This document shows, piece by piece, positions 21,162 to 33,794 of a stretch of 64,000 nt of DNA (the stretch's first letter is position 1; each line of letters begins with the position of its first letter). Below the pieces are notes generated by a model. It saw nothing but the letters and a program-made list of their open reading frames with translations, was not told the DNA's origin and ran no database searches. The stretch is from contig NC_134116.1 in the NCBI RefSeq assembly GCF_040939455.1, positions 44,717,400-44,781,399 of the forward strand. Reading direction: 5' to 3'. Both the position numbers and the translations under genes were made by a program. This stretch comes from Microcebus murinus (taxonomy: Eukaryota > Chordata > Mammalia > Primates > Cheirogaleidae).

Positions 21162-21236
21162 GATGTATGTATCTGTATGAGATGTATGTATCTAATGTAT
21201 GTATCTGAGATGTATCTAATGTATCTGTATGAGAGT
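21162..21236. repeat. Irregular GATGTATCTAAT/GTAT minisatellite
   Basis: About 75 bp built of GATGTATGTATCTGTATGA and shorter variants (GATGTATCTAAT, GTATCTGTATGAGA), repeated four to five times with changing unit length. Looks like slippage. Confidence 0.8.
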
Positions 21237-22349
21237 TATAGAGACTAGAAAAGGTATTAGGATGAAAGTATACTTTTATTATGATTAAGTAATTTAAATG
21301 TGCATTAATAAATGTTTAACACAATGTCTAGTACATCATAAGCCCTGAATGAATGTAAGCTATTACTAAGAGGGGAGAAGGTGGTGTAAACAAATTCATG
21401 AGCTTTGAGGAAATGATGATTTTTACCAGAGGTTAGAGGAAAGTTAGTTTTGAAGCAGGATTAATAAGCAAAGAAAAAGCTAACCTAGTTTTCCCATAAT
21501 GAAGTATATGATGTGTGAGGAAATCAAAACTTCTCACTTCAAGAGCCTGGAGGTGAAGTATTGTATTCTGGGGAGAGCCCCTAAGAAGATGATGTGAATA
21601 TAGAGTAGTCTGGTAGTAATGAAGATGGCATGGTGGAATCTTTGGGGAGGGGAGGGAGGTTTGGGAAGCTGGGAAATATGAATCATTTTGGGGATGATGA
21701 TATGGAAGTGAATTAGAAGCCAAGAGACCTATATTTTGGAAATGGATTGCTTAATAACAGTAAAAATAGGCATAATAAGTTTAATCCAAATTGCTTTTTT
21801 TAAGAAGGGAGGCAATATGCTTAATGGACAGAGCATTTGGCACACTTTACCTGAGTCTTTAGTGCAGCAGCATCTTCTCAGCATCGTTTCAGCTCATTAG
21901 AACCAGAATGGAGTGACATCCTGAGGGATTGTTGTATCTGCCTCCTGGTGGCCTCCAGGGTTGGCAGTTCCAGTGGCTGCAGAAAAAAATTGTACTTAGT
22001 ATTTAATGTGTTCATTTATTATGCATTCAAATGAATATGGGGTGTAAATTTTAGCTTAAAGATAAAGAAATGGTCTTTTGACACAAGAGAATTTGGATTT
22101 TTAATCTGTTTTTAGTTATTTCATTTACAAATCTCTTTTTATTTTGATTCCATAGTCCTTATTGTCTAGAATCACATAGTCTTTTCTTTAAATGTAGTCA
22201 GAGTAAGAGGAAATATTTCCCTAACTAGTAGCAAATGAGAAGACAGATGCTCATTTGTTTTAAATTTATTAATTCATCAAACTGAAAAGATAACTCTTCT
22301 TTTAAGGAATTAGGCAAAGAAAAGAGTAGAAATTAAGACTTACTATTAA
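21237..22349. other. No gene; purine-rich stretch
   Basis: Nothing recognised. 21360-21720 is purine-rich on the plus strand (e.g. GGGGAGGGGAGGGAGG around 21645-21660), which leaves a long open minus-strand frame (21433-21723, 96 codons) with Ser/Leu/His-rich, unconvincing content. Confidence 0.5.
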
Positions 22350-22530
22350 ATAAATCTGTTGTGTACCAGATGGTTTCCATAAATGATCCATTCACTTTTA
22401 ATTGTTACATCAGCCATGGGTGAGAGTAATTATTATATATTTTTTCTCACATACAAGAGAACAAGCAAACATACATAATGTAACTTGTCTAAGATAATCA
22501 TGGCTAGTTCCTTGTTTCTCCATATGACTT
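22350..22530 (+). mobile_element. MIR-like SINE
   Basis: Order of landmarks fits MIR: TGTGTACCAGATGG, a stretch like ATCCATTCACTTTTAATTG, GGTGAGAGTAATTATTAT, AACTTGTCTAAGATAATCATGG and CTAGTTCC near the end. Very old. Confidence 0.5.
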
Positions 22531-23344
22531 CCACTCTTTCAAAGCCTCTGTAACATATTGATGATATCCACTTGAATGTCTTAATAATATTATTTCTCAA
22601 ATGATATGATCCATTGCTATACTACAAGATAGCACTAGCATGTGGATTTTCTTCTATATATCCCACTGCCCATTCTTGTCTTCCAAAATTTCAAGACCCA
22701 TTTAGTCCATCCTGTAATAGTCATCAGATTCCACCTGAGCTCTTTAGGAGGCCGAGGGCCAATTCTTCAGACATATCCATCATCACATTTCACTTCTAAT
22801 GCTCACCATAGGCATAACTTCATTATATGACACCTAAAAAATTACATCTTCCGAGCCTGATTTTATCTAACCTTTAAATATGAATAAGATACCAATTCTT
22901 ACTTTCCCATTTTATTTCTGATCTTGTAACACTTGGCCCACTTCCTAGCCTAAAGTCCATTGTCAATCAATTTATTATTGGCCTTTTGGTAAAGGCAAGG
23001 AACCTAGAGGCAGGCAAATATCTTTGAATTCAAGAAATATCACATAATAATATTTAGAATACCCTAGTCTCTCTTGACTTCTAATACTTTTGTTCATCAA
23101 TCAATATAGTCCCTGTCCACAAAAATACACACTATCTTTTGAGTCTTCATTTTTCATAATTATAAAAGTGGAGCCATTCTTAACCAATGCAAAATCATGG
23201 TGTCTAGCTTCAACTGTGACTTTATTCCTGATTTAGAATTATTTTCTTAAGCTCCTGGACCAATTCCTTATAACACTAACAGTAACTGCTCAAAAGACTT
23301 ATTTTCCTCACACCTGAATTCATGCCATCAATTGTAGAAAGACA
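22531..23344. other. AT-rich DNA, nothing recognised
   Basis: No convincing gene or repeat. The two overlapping 60-codon frames near 22614-22830 have no family resemblance. Confidence 0.45.
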
Positions 23345-23445
23345 ATGTCTTTTTTAAAAATAGATTTTATTTTTAGAATAGTTTTAAGCTCACAGAAAAA
23401 TTGAAAGGAAGGTACAGAGATTTCCATATATACTCCCTGCCCTCG
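23345..23445 (-). mobile_element. Old L1M 3' end
   Basis: TAGATTTTATTTTTAGAATAGTTTTAAGCTCACAGAAAAATTGAA followed by GGTACAGAGATTTCCATATATACTCCC is the familiar antisense 3' end of ancient L1M elements (listed here in two parts for position: 23360-23404 and 23411-23437). Edges are uncertain. Confidence 0.6.
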
Positions 23446-25974
23446 CACATACATATCTTTTTTTTTTTTACTTTACTAAAAGATCAAATTTGACTGACAT
23501 GAGTTCCCCAATATACATCTCTACCATCCAAAATATTTCAGTCTTATAATATTCTCTTTTCCCTTTTCAAATTCTCAGAGGCATTGATGTACAGCTGCCT
23601 TTTAAGGGAAAGTTTCCCAAATTCTATCTCCTTCTTCATCCTCTGGGAACCCACTCCTTCAATTATCTCTGCACACTGTGAAATATTTAACCTGTCCCTC
23701 TCAATTGGTCTCTGACATTTTACTCTCCACTGTCAAAAGCTTGGAAAGATCTTCACATGACACATTGGTTTCTTTCTCCTTTATTTCATTTTCATTTCTA
23801 AATTTTTCAAACAGGCAGTATATATGGACTGCTTCTATTTAATGACCAACTCTCAACTTCTTAAGAAACTTTTGAAATGTTTTGACTTCAAAGGATATTC
23901 TCCTTTCAAAAGTTACCAATTATCTGTTCATCTTCATACTAAATGTTTTCTCAATCCTTCTCCTTAGCACTACACTTAGCTTCTACCATTCCTGGAAACA
24001 GTCTGAGAAGTGGCATAAGAAAGGGTTGAAAGCAGGGAAGTGTCTATATGTTTTGGGAACATATCCAAGTTTAGTCCCCAAAGTTACAGGAATCAGGCAA
24101 AATATTTTTAAAATGGACATTTAGGGAAGAGGGCAAACATTTACAAAATGAAAATCAGTTAGAGTTACAAAAAGGACTTTCTACCATGAGATGTCACTGT
24201 CTAAATACTTATTGTATACAAGGCAAGGGCTTCCATTTAACCTGGCTATTTGTATATCTGTGAAATTGGTACAATTAGTTCAAATAAGCAGAGCCCACAG
24301 TCTTTACTAAGCTGGCTGTTTTTCTCTCTGTGATTTCAGTATTAGTGATTAAAATAACAAATTAAAATGAATGTGAAAAGGCCTGTGAATGTGGCAAAAT
24401 GCAGCTGGAAAGACCAGTGAGTCATCAGAACAAAACGTTTAAATACTTTTCTTGGAAGTATGAATGCATCAAATTGTCCTCAGCAGTAATTGATTACTAG
24501 CAATTGATAATTGTTAATATCATGAATAATAATTCAACTTAGTGCTTAATTTTTAAAGTTTGTGTCAAAATTAAATAGAACAAGAATAGCATGCATGTGG
24601 ATGGATTTCAATAAAATAAGTAACAATTTCTGAGCTAGAAATTAGCCCTTTGCATCAAAAATAAACCTTGATATGCCAAGCATTAATGGTGCTTTTTCTC
24701 AGACAGCAGAACATTGTAAAAATGTGTCCTGAAAATTCTTACAAAAAAAAAGTATTATGAAATATTTTTTTAACATAGAATTTTGAGCCCTTTTTAGGTA
24801 TAATACAAAATAAGCTAACTGTAGGTATTTTAGCCCTCTGAGAGATAACACTTCTGATAAAAAGTATTAGTTTTAGAATATGTAACTTCCTTTATTTTTC
24901 TAAAAGAATGACTAGACATTTATTCCAAGCAGCATTTAAAGAAACAGAAAGTATAGCAAAAGTTTAATATCTATGCAAAACTAAACCATTAGTAGAAGAT
25001 AAAGATTATATGCATTTGAATTAGTGCTTATAATTGAAAATAATTTGTGGTTTTTTTAAAGAGTGAAATTTAAAATAAAAATAAAATAATATAGTAATTC
25101 AGAAATTTAATTACTGAATTAATAGAATCGCAGAATATTATGAAATTGCTATTTTGTATCATCTTCACAATTTTTGGCTAATTTGCATTACATATTCAAT
25201 AGTAATATTATTACTTAGAAATGTTTTAAATAGAACTTGAATACATTTTTAACATATTTTAATATGAAGCAAAAATTCATATGAATTTATTGTTTTGATA
25301 TAAGGTTATGCTTTTCTAATATATATGAGCTACACATGTACCTATGAATTTAAAATGTATGTCTACACACTGCCTAAAACACCTTATATAGCAACAAGTT
25401 CTTAGGGGAGAAGGGGACTAATTCTTTAGAAACTGATTTTCATGTATTTGAAGAAATAATCAGCTAACAGTTTCAGCAGCAATGAAAATTAATTTTTCTC
25501 ATAATATATATCAGGTTACATTATATTTTAATTTTAATGTTTAATATTTTAAAATTTATGCCCAGTTGTGCACCATGAACTCCGCGACAAGGAGAATTTG
25601 GTGTATTATCCAATTTTTTTCATTATTTATGAATTACCTTTCATCTAAAACTGGTTCTAATATTCTAATCTCTATAATCATTTACATTTTCATCTCTGTC
25701 TTCACCGATAATACTATTGCATCCACAAGTGATTCTTAATATCTAGTAATGGAATAAAATCCAAATGTTCTACCTGATTTGTATTATTATTATCCCACTA
25801 AGCTTGTAAGATGAAAAGTTCTGCCATATGAGGCTCAATTTTTCAATAATGAGTGGTGGTGGGAAAGTGTGAAATGAATTTAGAAATGTGTATAACATCA
25901 TATCATGGAAATGAGGAAAAAGGAATTATTAACACAGGAAACTATTAAATAATGCAATCAAAATTATTTCATAA
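23446..25974. other. 2.5 kb AT-rich DNA, nothing recognised
   Basis: No open frame above 80 codons and no named repeat recognised. 24700-25560 is extremely AT-rich with many short A/T runs. Confidence 0.5.
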
Positions 25975-26825
25975 AGTACAATTTTATTTTTTAAGTCAAC
26001 TTAGATATAATTTACATGAAATAAAACTCACTCAGTTTAAGTGTGTAAGAAGTTTGAGCAAATGAATACCCCAACATAACTGCAACTCAAGTCAACAAAT
26101 ATAAATTTTTACATCCATCTTATTCTCTAAGTCAAATCTCTTATCTATTACTATGTTTTGCTAATCCTAGAATTTTATATAAATAAAGCTATATAGAATG
26201 TATACTTTTTTGCCTGGCCTCTCATTTTCAGCATAATGTTTTTGAGATTCATTCACAGAGTTTGTATATAAGTAATTCATTTTTAATTGATGATTAATAT
26301 TCCTTTCTATAAACATACCACAATTTGTATATGAATTCACTTTTTGGTAGATATTTAGGATTTTTCTTGTTTGTGGCTATTATAAATGAAGCTGTTCTGA
26401 AACATCATTCTCATGTTTTTGTGAGAAAATATGGTTTTACTTATCTTGGATGAATTTCAAGAGTTGCTAGGTCATATCATGTCAAACTCTATAAGAGTTA
26501 AACTCTGTAAAACTATCTAATCATTTTCCAAAATGTTTATACCTTTATTGCACTCCTACCAGGAATGTATCAGAGGCCTAGTTATGTCACATCCTCATTA
26601 ACACTTGTACTTTCAGTCTGATTTGATCTATTGCAGTGAAAGTATAGTGGTATCTTTTTGTCATATTAATTTATACTTCCATGATCCCTAATAATGTTGA
26701 GTATCTTTTGAAGAACTCAGGTTTTATGTTGTGTTTTTAATGTCCTTTGAACATTTTAAAATTATTTTCTTATTGAGTTATAAGATTTTTTTATATATTG
26801 TGGATGTAAGTCCTTTCAAATACAT
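25975..26825 (-). mobile_element. Old L1M, 3' UTR to ORF2 C-terminus
   Basis: Reads antisense from an old L1 3' UTR (AGATATAATTTACATGAAATAAA) through the ORF2 end: TTTTTGCCTGGCCTCTCATT, GCATAATGTTTTTGAGATTC, GGCTATTATAAATGAAGCTG, AGAGTTGCTAGGTCATATC and TTGAGTATCTTTTG. All frames are broken. Confidence 0.7.
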
Positions 26826-26877
26826 TTATATTACAAATGTCAAATACCAGTCTGTAAGGTATTTTCAAAACATAATT

Positions 26878-27175
26878 ATCATTTAAATTAGTAGACTTTG
26901 AGTGAAGCAGATTACCTTCCATGATGTGTGTGCATGCCATCCAACCAGTGGAATGTTTTAAAAGAAAAAACTGAAATTCCCTTGAAAGGGACTCTAAAGA
27001 ACTCAAGAATTATTCTTCAGTCTGCAATATTAACTCCTCTTAACTTCCAGTATACCACCTTGCCCTAGAGATTTGGATTTGCCAATCCCCACAATTGTGG
27101 GAGCCATTTCCTTAAAATAAACCTCTCTTTGTTTATATACCTTTTATTGATTCTGGTTCTTTGGAGAATGCTTAT
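26878..27175 (+). mobile_element. ERVL-class LTR-like element, partial
   Basis: AAATTAGTAGACTTTGAGTGAAGCAGATTACC, then GATTTGGATTTGCCAATCCCC, a GGAGCCATTTCCTTAAAATAAACC region with an AATAAA signal, and a tail like GATTCTGGTTCTTTGGAGAA. It is a relative of the element at 10455-11023, with the 5' part missing. Given in short pieces; the full match needs a library search. Confidence 0.55.

Positions 27176-27177
<2 letters not shown>

Positions 27178-27220
<43 letters not shown>
27178..27220. repeat. (CT)n microsatellite
   Basis: A pure run of about 20 CT units directly after the LTR-like element, running into a looser pyrimidine tract. Confidence 0.97.
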
Positions 27221-27222
<2 letters not shown>

Positions 27223-28184
27223 TCTCCACCTTCCCTCTTTCCTTATAGAATTTCTTTAATTTCTTTTAGAAATACATTTTTAAATTTTCACAGTAAATTG
27301 TTAGATACAGAATTTTAAATTTATCACAAAATATTTTATGTTTTGACTATATTGTCAACTATAATTTTAATTTATTTTCCATTTGTTTGTTTCTTATATT
27401 AGTTTCTAGTAATTAGTTTCAATTAATTTTTGGTGTTTTCCACTAGAATTATTTAAATTTTCTAAATTAATTTATTGTCTAGTATGCTTTAGTAGATGCT
27501 TTAGGATTATTTATACAATAAATCTTTTGTCTGCAAAAGAAGACAGAAAGTTTCTTTATTGCCAATATTTTTCACTTTATTGCTTTTTCTTCCTGAATCC
27601 AGGAAGGAAACTAAAGCCTTATTAAAAATAATCAATTTCATAGGGTGTTGTGGGAAATGACGTATGGAAATAAAAAAAGGATTGACATTGAGAGGGGAGA
27701 GAACAATTTGAAGGAACTGATGGCCACATTTGATTCTGTAAACAACTATAAACTTTTCATATACTTTGGCATTGAATTTCTCTATTTCTTTTATTTTAAG
27801 TATGCCAAAGTATATATATCACATATCTTTTACAGATGTATTTTTATTCATATTGGAAATAGAATATTTACCAAAATATAATATTTACCAAACATAGACA
27901 AGCATTCAGAAAGAATATGTGCTCTTTCAACTTCTGAGAATTTTCTAAAAATAATATATCAGTTTGATAGGAGGTGCTTTTGAAGAAAGCAGAATCTTTT
28001 CAGGTATGATTTATTTTTAAAGATGATCAGTCATCATCACGCATGCAAAAAAGACAGAGTACAGTGATACAAAAGGGTCAATCAATATTTTTTTAAGAAA
28101 GGAAAATAGTGATTTTTGGTACAGTACACTATATTCTGACTTGGGTCCTAGGCATTGTGAGTCTTAGCATTGGCCAATATAGCA
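27221..28184. other. AT-rich DNA, nothing recognised
   Basis: No gene seen. The 78-codon frame at 27645-27881 has Phe/Tyr/Ile-rich content expected from AT-rich noncoding DNA. Confidence 0.5.
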
Positions 28185-28425
28185 TTAAATACAATATCAC
28201 TAACTCTGGAGCCAAAAAATATGGGTTTAAATTCTGTCTCTCTCACTCTGTGATCACTCTGTGATATTCATATTTAACCTCTCTCTACCTCAGGTTTCTT
28301 TATTTGTGAAATGCAGATAATTATTATAGGAGCCCAATAGGATTATTATGAGGATTAAATAAATTATTTTTTATAAATGATTTAGAAAAATGCCAGGCAC
28401 ATGTTAAGCTCTGTGTGTATGTGTG
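28185..28425 (+). mobile_element. MIR SINE
   Basis: ACTCTGGAGCC, GGGTTTAAATTCTGTCTCTC, CACTCTGTGATCAC, ACCTCTCTCTACCTCAG, TTGTGAAATGCAGATAATTA, AGGATTATTATGAGGATTAAA and AAATGCCAGGCACATG appear in the order of the MIR consensus. The segment CACTCTGTGAT is duplicated (28245-28264). Confidence 0.85.
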
Positions 28426-28684
28426 TGTTTTAAATATAATGTTAAATGTATTCTATTTTGGAAAGAAGGCATATTATTTATATGCCTCAAGGCAAAAGTA
28501 TAATAATTTTTAGTTTTCTGAAGAATTATTTAAAAAGTTGCACATTTAATTATAAAAAGATTTCATATTTTACTAAACAGAAAAATTTTTGTTTCTATTT
28601 TATAAGATATTATCATAAAGCAAAAAAGCTATTAATATTTTTTATAAGTTAACAGAGAGTTAAGATTCTCCATCAGCACTCTGT

Positions 28685-28990
28685 GTTCTTTCTGCCTGTC
28701 ATGAGTCACTATTTCCTAATCCTCAAATGCAGCTTAAATGTGACTTTCCCAGAGATGTCTCTGATCCCTTTTCTAGGTTGCATCCCTGACACATCTCAAT
28801 AAACTCTGAAGTATTGCCTTGATTGCACTCCTCACACATTTAATTAAATAATTATTTCTGTGAGTATTCTTTTTCTGTCTCTTTCATAAAACTTTAGGCT
28901 GATCAAGCACAGAAATTTTTCTCGTTTGTGCCTTCATCTTCAGTTTATAATTGTTTCTGACACAAAATATCTATACATTCCCTGAGAGAT
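28685..28990 (+). mobile_element. L2 LINE 3' part
   Basis: TGCAGCTTAAATGTGACTTT, CCAGAGATGTCTCTGATCCC and the later ACTTTAGGCTGATCAAGCAC / CACAGAAATTTTTCTCG match the L2 3' end in order. A short tail GTGCAATAAATATCTGTTGC at 29430-29449 may be the end of the same L2, beyond the L1M at 29085-29402. Confidence 0.65.
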
Positions 28991-29084
28991 CTAGGTATAC
29001 ATTTTTGTGTGTGCTTAAATATATTTTATTCTGTTTAGAATTGTGACGATATAAATTTGAACTTAGAAGATACATTTTAAGAAA

Positions 29085-29402
29085 TATAAGACCCACTTGG
29101 ATACCTATAATTTTAAAAAAGGAAATATGTTGACAAGGATGTGGAGATATTGGAACCTACATACATTACTGGTAGGAATATCACAGGATATAGCCACAAT
29201 GGAAAATCATTTGAAAGTTCCTCAAAAATTAAATATAAAGCTACCATATGTCCTAGCATCCTACCCCTAGGTATATACCCCAAGAGAATTAAAAGCAGGG
29301 ACTCAGATACTTGTATACCAATGGTCACCGAAGCATTATTCACATTCGGCAAAAGGTGTAGACAACTCAAATGTCCACCAACGGGTGATTGGCACATTCT
29401 TT
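29085..29402 (+). mobile_element. Old L1M, ORF2 end
   Basis: GACAAGGATGTGGAGATATTGG, ACATTACTGGTAGGAATATC, AAAGCTACCATATGTCC, CTACCCCTAGGTATATACCC, AATGGTCACCGAAGCATTAT and TCAAATGTCCACCAACGGG are classic L1 ORF2 C-terminal DNA. A 92-codon piece is still open by chance, but other frames are broken. Confidence 0.85.
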
Positions 29403-29654
29403 TTATCCTAAGCTGTTGAGCATACCAGGAGTGCAATAAATATCTGTTGCATAAATGAACGATGAGCTGAACATTTAATAAAAATGATGAATTATGGGGT
29501 TTTTTTGAGTGATAAAGATATGTTCCAAAAATTATGATGTTGATTTTTGGAGCTGCACTTTGAAAATACTATCTTAAGTCACTATCCAGGAATATATAAT
29601 TGTAGTCAACTTCTACTGCATTTACGTGATGGTTTGCTCATGTGTTTGCGTTAA

Positions 29655-30285
29655 AGACTGAGTGGTGGGCAGAGTTTTATGATGATCTACAGTATCTTGA
29701 TATTCTGATCTCTGGCATACACACATCTTCTTCCAGTGATCCAGTAAACCACTAATATAGATAATGCTATGAAGGGATTTTGCAGATGTAATTAAGGTCC
29801 CAAATTGGTTCTCCTTGCATTGAAAAGGTAATATGGGTGAGCCTTATGGCTCCTTGAATCTAGGCCTGGAGGTTAGATACAGGGGAAGACAGAGACATTT
29901 GAAATGTGGAAGGAATCCTATGTAAAGAAAGTTCTCTGCTGCTGGCTTTGAAGATGGTGAAGACTAAATGGCAAAGAATACAGGCTGTCTGTAGGAACTG
30001 AAAGTGACCCCGCCCCCCAACTGACAGCCATCAAGGAAATAGAGAGATTAATGCTATGACTGCAAGAAACTGAAATTTGCCAACAACCTAAAGAGCTTAA
30101 GAATATTCTTTCTCAGAGCATCAAGACAAGAACACAACCTGGCAAAAATCTTGAATGATAGTTGTTGAGACAGTGAGTAGAAAACCTAGCCTTCTAGCCT
30201 ACAGACTCTTAAGCTAATAAATGGGTATATTTTAAGCTACTAAGTTTATTGTAATTTATTATGCAGCACTAGAAAATGAATAAAT
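29655..30285 (+). mobile_element. MLT-type MaLR LTR
   Basis: Ends with TTTTAAGCTACTAAGTTTAT and TAATTTATTATGCAGCACTAG, the usual 3' end of MLT1 LTRs, and contains GATTTTGCAGATGTAATTAAGG and GTGAGCCTTATGGCTCCTTG-like segments. It is long and diverged, and the 5' edge is approximate. Confidence 0.65.
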
Positions 30286-30289
30286 CTGT

Positions 30290-31790
30290 TTATAGAAACA
30301 AGTAGATTTTGTTTGCATGTGCCAAGAAAAAGTCTTACAGGGCTTGAATGAATTTCATTTGTCTGACCGTAACTTTTTGAGACTCAATTTTAATTGTGTA
30401 ATCTTAAAATCTAGATGAAAGAGAGCAAGTATGTTAAATTTCTTTATTACAAACATCCTTTAAATTAGCTATGTCAACAAGACAATGTCAATGGGAATGA
30501 AGAAGGTTTTAAACAAGCATTTTCAAATAGACATTGGATATTTGGCAGGGATCTCACTGTTTACACTTTCAGTACAAAACATATGCTGACTTGTTTTTAT
30601 ATACAAGAGAGATAATACGGATTTATATAATACATCTCAAGGGTTTGTTTCCTTTAACATCAGTTGACCTTCATTACTTCTGTTTTATGCACTTGTTTTA
30701 ACCCTGCCAATTCATGTGGAAATCTCAAAAGAAAGAAAAAATTACAACCCCCGTTGTGTTTAAAGATCAGATCTGTGCCATACTATTGAGAAAGTAAGTC
30801 TGCAAGCTTGAGGCTGCAACGAGAATAATTTCTCTGTGGAACTGCAACAATTCATACATTCTCAGTCAGTAAAATTGCAAATGGTAGAACCAAACAGAGA
30901 AGGGGAGAGGTAAGGAGAAACTTTTGATTTTTTTTTCACTGGCGAGATAGCTGTGACAGTAGATTATATACAGTTCCCAGCTCTTCTTTGTTCTTCTGAA
31001 TAATGTGTTGGGAGCAATATTGAGCATCCCTTGTATATCTGAATCTCTAGCATTACTGTCTCATGTTGCTTTATTACCATAATAAACTTGTGAATCACAG
31101 TAACTAACTTGGTAGGGCTCCTATGGCAAATTCATTTTCATAACTCCTTTTGTTGTCACAAATGTGATCCAAAAGTGTGCCAAGTCAGCAGTTCCTCACT
31201 GCTTATTAATATAGCACATTACAGAGATTCATTTAAAACTTCAACAGATGTAATATAATGAAACAATTCTACTTATAATTACAATTATGCTCACAGTTAA
31301 TAATAATTGGGCCTCTCCTCCTATATTTCATTTTGCTTGAAAGACAATTCGATCTTTTCAAAAGCAGATAACCCCTTAGCAGGTGTTCTGCTTAAAAAGC
31401 CAAAATAATCAAGTGAGAAAGAAAAAGTGGTTATGACATAGCAACAAGTATGCAATTGAAAGGTAGAAATTAGAAAGATTTGGGGATTTAGTTAGTCTTA
31501 AAGAGAAAATAGCATTGCAAAATAAAAAGCAGCAGGCTCGATGACATGCTATAAATACATGGAAATAAGACGTACTGAAATTGTGTCTTGATGTGATCAG
31601 CAGAACTTTGTATCCATTATATTAATATGTAGAATCATATGTCAAATGTAAGCAAGCTATTCATTAATAGCTCATTCCATCAAATTCTATGCTTGAAAAT
31701 GTAGTAAAAGCAGGACTCTAAATATCTATTTTAGGTGCTTAACAGAATATTTTCTCTCATACCATATTTACCTCTGATAATATTAGCTTA
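30290..31790. other. 1.5 kb unclassified DNA
   Basis: No gene, no named repeat. 30760-30910 is less AT-rich than its surroundings and not obviously repetitive, so it may be unique ancestral sequence. Confidence 0.5.
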
Positions 31791-31793
31791 TTA

Positions 31794-32858
31794 AATATGA
31801 AATGTCCTACTTCAAATCAAAAGTCTAGTTTATTATATCTCAAAGAAGAGGCAGTACAATTAATCAAAGTATGTGTGCCTAAGCTATCAGCAAAGTTTTG
31901 CCATCTTAACAGTAGCTTGTTTATGCCAGCAGTGAAGAAGCCTGGAGAGTGAGCGGCAATGAAATAGTGAAAAGCATTTTCCACAACTTCTTGAAAATTG
32001 AATATGTTTCCTTGCAGAAAGTGCCCAAAGCCTGGAAGAAGTGGTCGTCAGTTGGTGCAAGGTCTAGTGAATTCAGCGGATGACAGAGAGTTTCCGAGTC
32101 CAGCTGCTGTAGTTTGAGCAGTGTTGTTTGTGTGGCATGTAATTTTGCAAGAGAATTGGCCTGTCTCTACTGACCAATCTCACCTGCTTAATCGCAAATA
32201 TCCTCATCATTTCATCAGTGGATAACACCAGTGCTGGACCACCAAACAGATACCCTTAGCTTTTTTTGATAAATATTTGGTTTTCAACTGTGCTTCAGCA
32301 CTACTTTTTTATTCAACCATTATTCTCAATTATTGCAATTGTCAAAAAGAATCAATTTTTCATCATGCATTATTTCAAATGGTCCCATATTGTTGCAATA
32401 GTAACATCAAACCTTACAGCTAATTCATGCATAGGTTGATATGGATTCACTTCCACTACTGCCTTTAGCTCAACATTATCCACCTTTGTCTCAGGTCAGT
32501 CACATGGTTCATTTTCAAGATTAAAATCACCAGAAGGGAACTTCTCAAACCATCAATGTACTTTATATTCATTAGCTACATCATTCCCAAACACTTCATT
32601 GATATTTTGAGCTGTCTGTGCTGCATTTGTTCCATGGATGGAACTCATGTTCAAAAATAACACAAATTTTTGACTTACCCATCGTTTCACAAAAATGTCT
32701 TTAAAAAAGGCTTTGAAGGATAATCATAAGCCAAACCATTCATTTGAACAAATGAGGATGTATTTTCACAATAAAAATAAAACAAGAAGTGTCAAAGTGA
32801 AATGTCAGAGATATCGACTGTCAAACTTAGTACTTAAGGAAATCAGACATTCCATACT
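31794..32858 (-). mobile_element. Second copy of the cecropia-type mariner
   Basis: TIRs AATATGAAATGTC (left) and GACATTCCATACT (right) with flanking TA at 31792-31793 and 32859-32860. Same family as 11640-13824, on the other strand. At 1065 bp it is shorter; a deletion of roughly 100 bp removes the transposase segment between the HLK block and the first catalytic Asp region (the junction is near 32370). Confidence 0.9.
31845..32682 (-). pseudogene. Decayed mariner transposase, internally deleted
   Basis: Read on the minus strand from ATG at 32682: an MGKSKICVIF-like start, SDNFN-like and GRP-region remnants, then after the deletion a FFQAL-type block near 31985-32010, and the same ATATAATAA stop as the first copy near 31845. 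Several frame breaks and stops (for instance the same CGA-to-TGA position after the helix-turn-helix) make it non-functional. It is about 200 codons' worth of recognisable sequence. Confidence 0.8.
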
Positions 32859-32934
32859 TAGTAACCTAGTATCTATATACTATCACAAATATAACTGCAA
32901 CAATAATTTTGCTATCAGCCCTTTATGAGAAATG

Positions 32935-33175
32935 TAGAGAGCTTACGCCCATTATCCAAAGTGAGGTGACACAAGATCAGAAAAATGTACTCGCTGTCAC
33001 ATTGGTACTGATTATCAATATGGTGTTCAAAGGGTGGTGGTGTTCACCAGAGATTCAGGGGGTGGGGTGATAGACCCACATCTGAGGGACGCGGCGAACA
33101 GCGTGGAGAGGAAGGGCATACCTCTAACCTTTACTAAGTAAAGGAAAAGTTATAAAATCTAACCAAAGTGTTATA
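32935..33175 (+). mobile_element. Old L1 3' end
   Basis: CATTATCCAAAGTGAGGTG and AAATGTACTCGCTGTCACATTGGTACTGATTA correspond to the end of ORF2 ('...sevsqe...hmysl...wy') and start of the 3' UTR, followed by a G-rich stretch and an A run at 33176-33188. Confidence 0.65.
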
Positions 33176-33194
33176 AAAAAAAAAAACCAAAAAA

Positions 33195-33385
33195 CATGTA
33201 TCAGGTGTCAGGCAGATGAGGGGGGAAGGGATGGGTTTGTATATATACATTATAAGCGCATTGTGCATTGTCGGGGGCATGGACATGCTTGAAGCTCTGA
33301 CTCGAGGAGGGAGGGAAGGCAATAGCAATGTATGTAACCTTAACATTTGTACTCCTATATTATGCTGAAATAAATAAAAGAAAAT
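33195..33385 (+). mobile_element. L1 3' UTR fragment
   Basis: GTATCAGGTGTCAGGCAGATG, a GGGGGGAAGGGATGGG tract, TTGAAGCTCTGACTCGAGG and ACATTTGTACTCCTATATTATG followed by GAAATAAATAAAAG are the 3' UTR and tail of the lemur-type L1, related to that at 3700-3925. Confidence 0.8.
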
Positions 33386-33794
33386 AATAGTAATAATTTT
33401 GCACCAAATACTATGATAAGACACTTCATAACATATAATAAAACTTCTTTAAATACAAAATACACATTTTAGGTCTATATCTCAAAAATTCCATATAATA
33501 TAAGTCTCACAAAACAATGACATCACTGTTTTGATCTCACCGTGAAACGTGGTTTCAAATGGATTCCACTAAATGATACTGTCACCTTCATATGCTTCAT
33601 TTTAATTTTAAGCATATAACTGGTTAAATATGTCTGAGTTTTAAATTGACGGCAAAACATAGTGTTAAATAATAAAAAGCTATTTATATTCCATGTTTTA
33701 GGAAAATGTATTTGAAAGTACTCAAGATTGTGCTTTAATTACAAAGGATGAGTGAATAATAGGTATTGGATACAGAATGGTAAACAATCAAATA

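Noticed and set aside
29141..29419. 92-codon open frame as a gene
   Set aside because: It is a chance-open remnant of old L1 ORF2.
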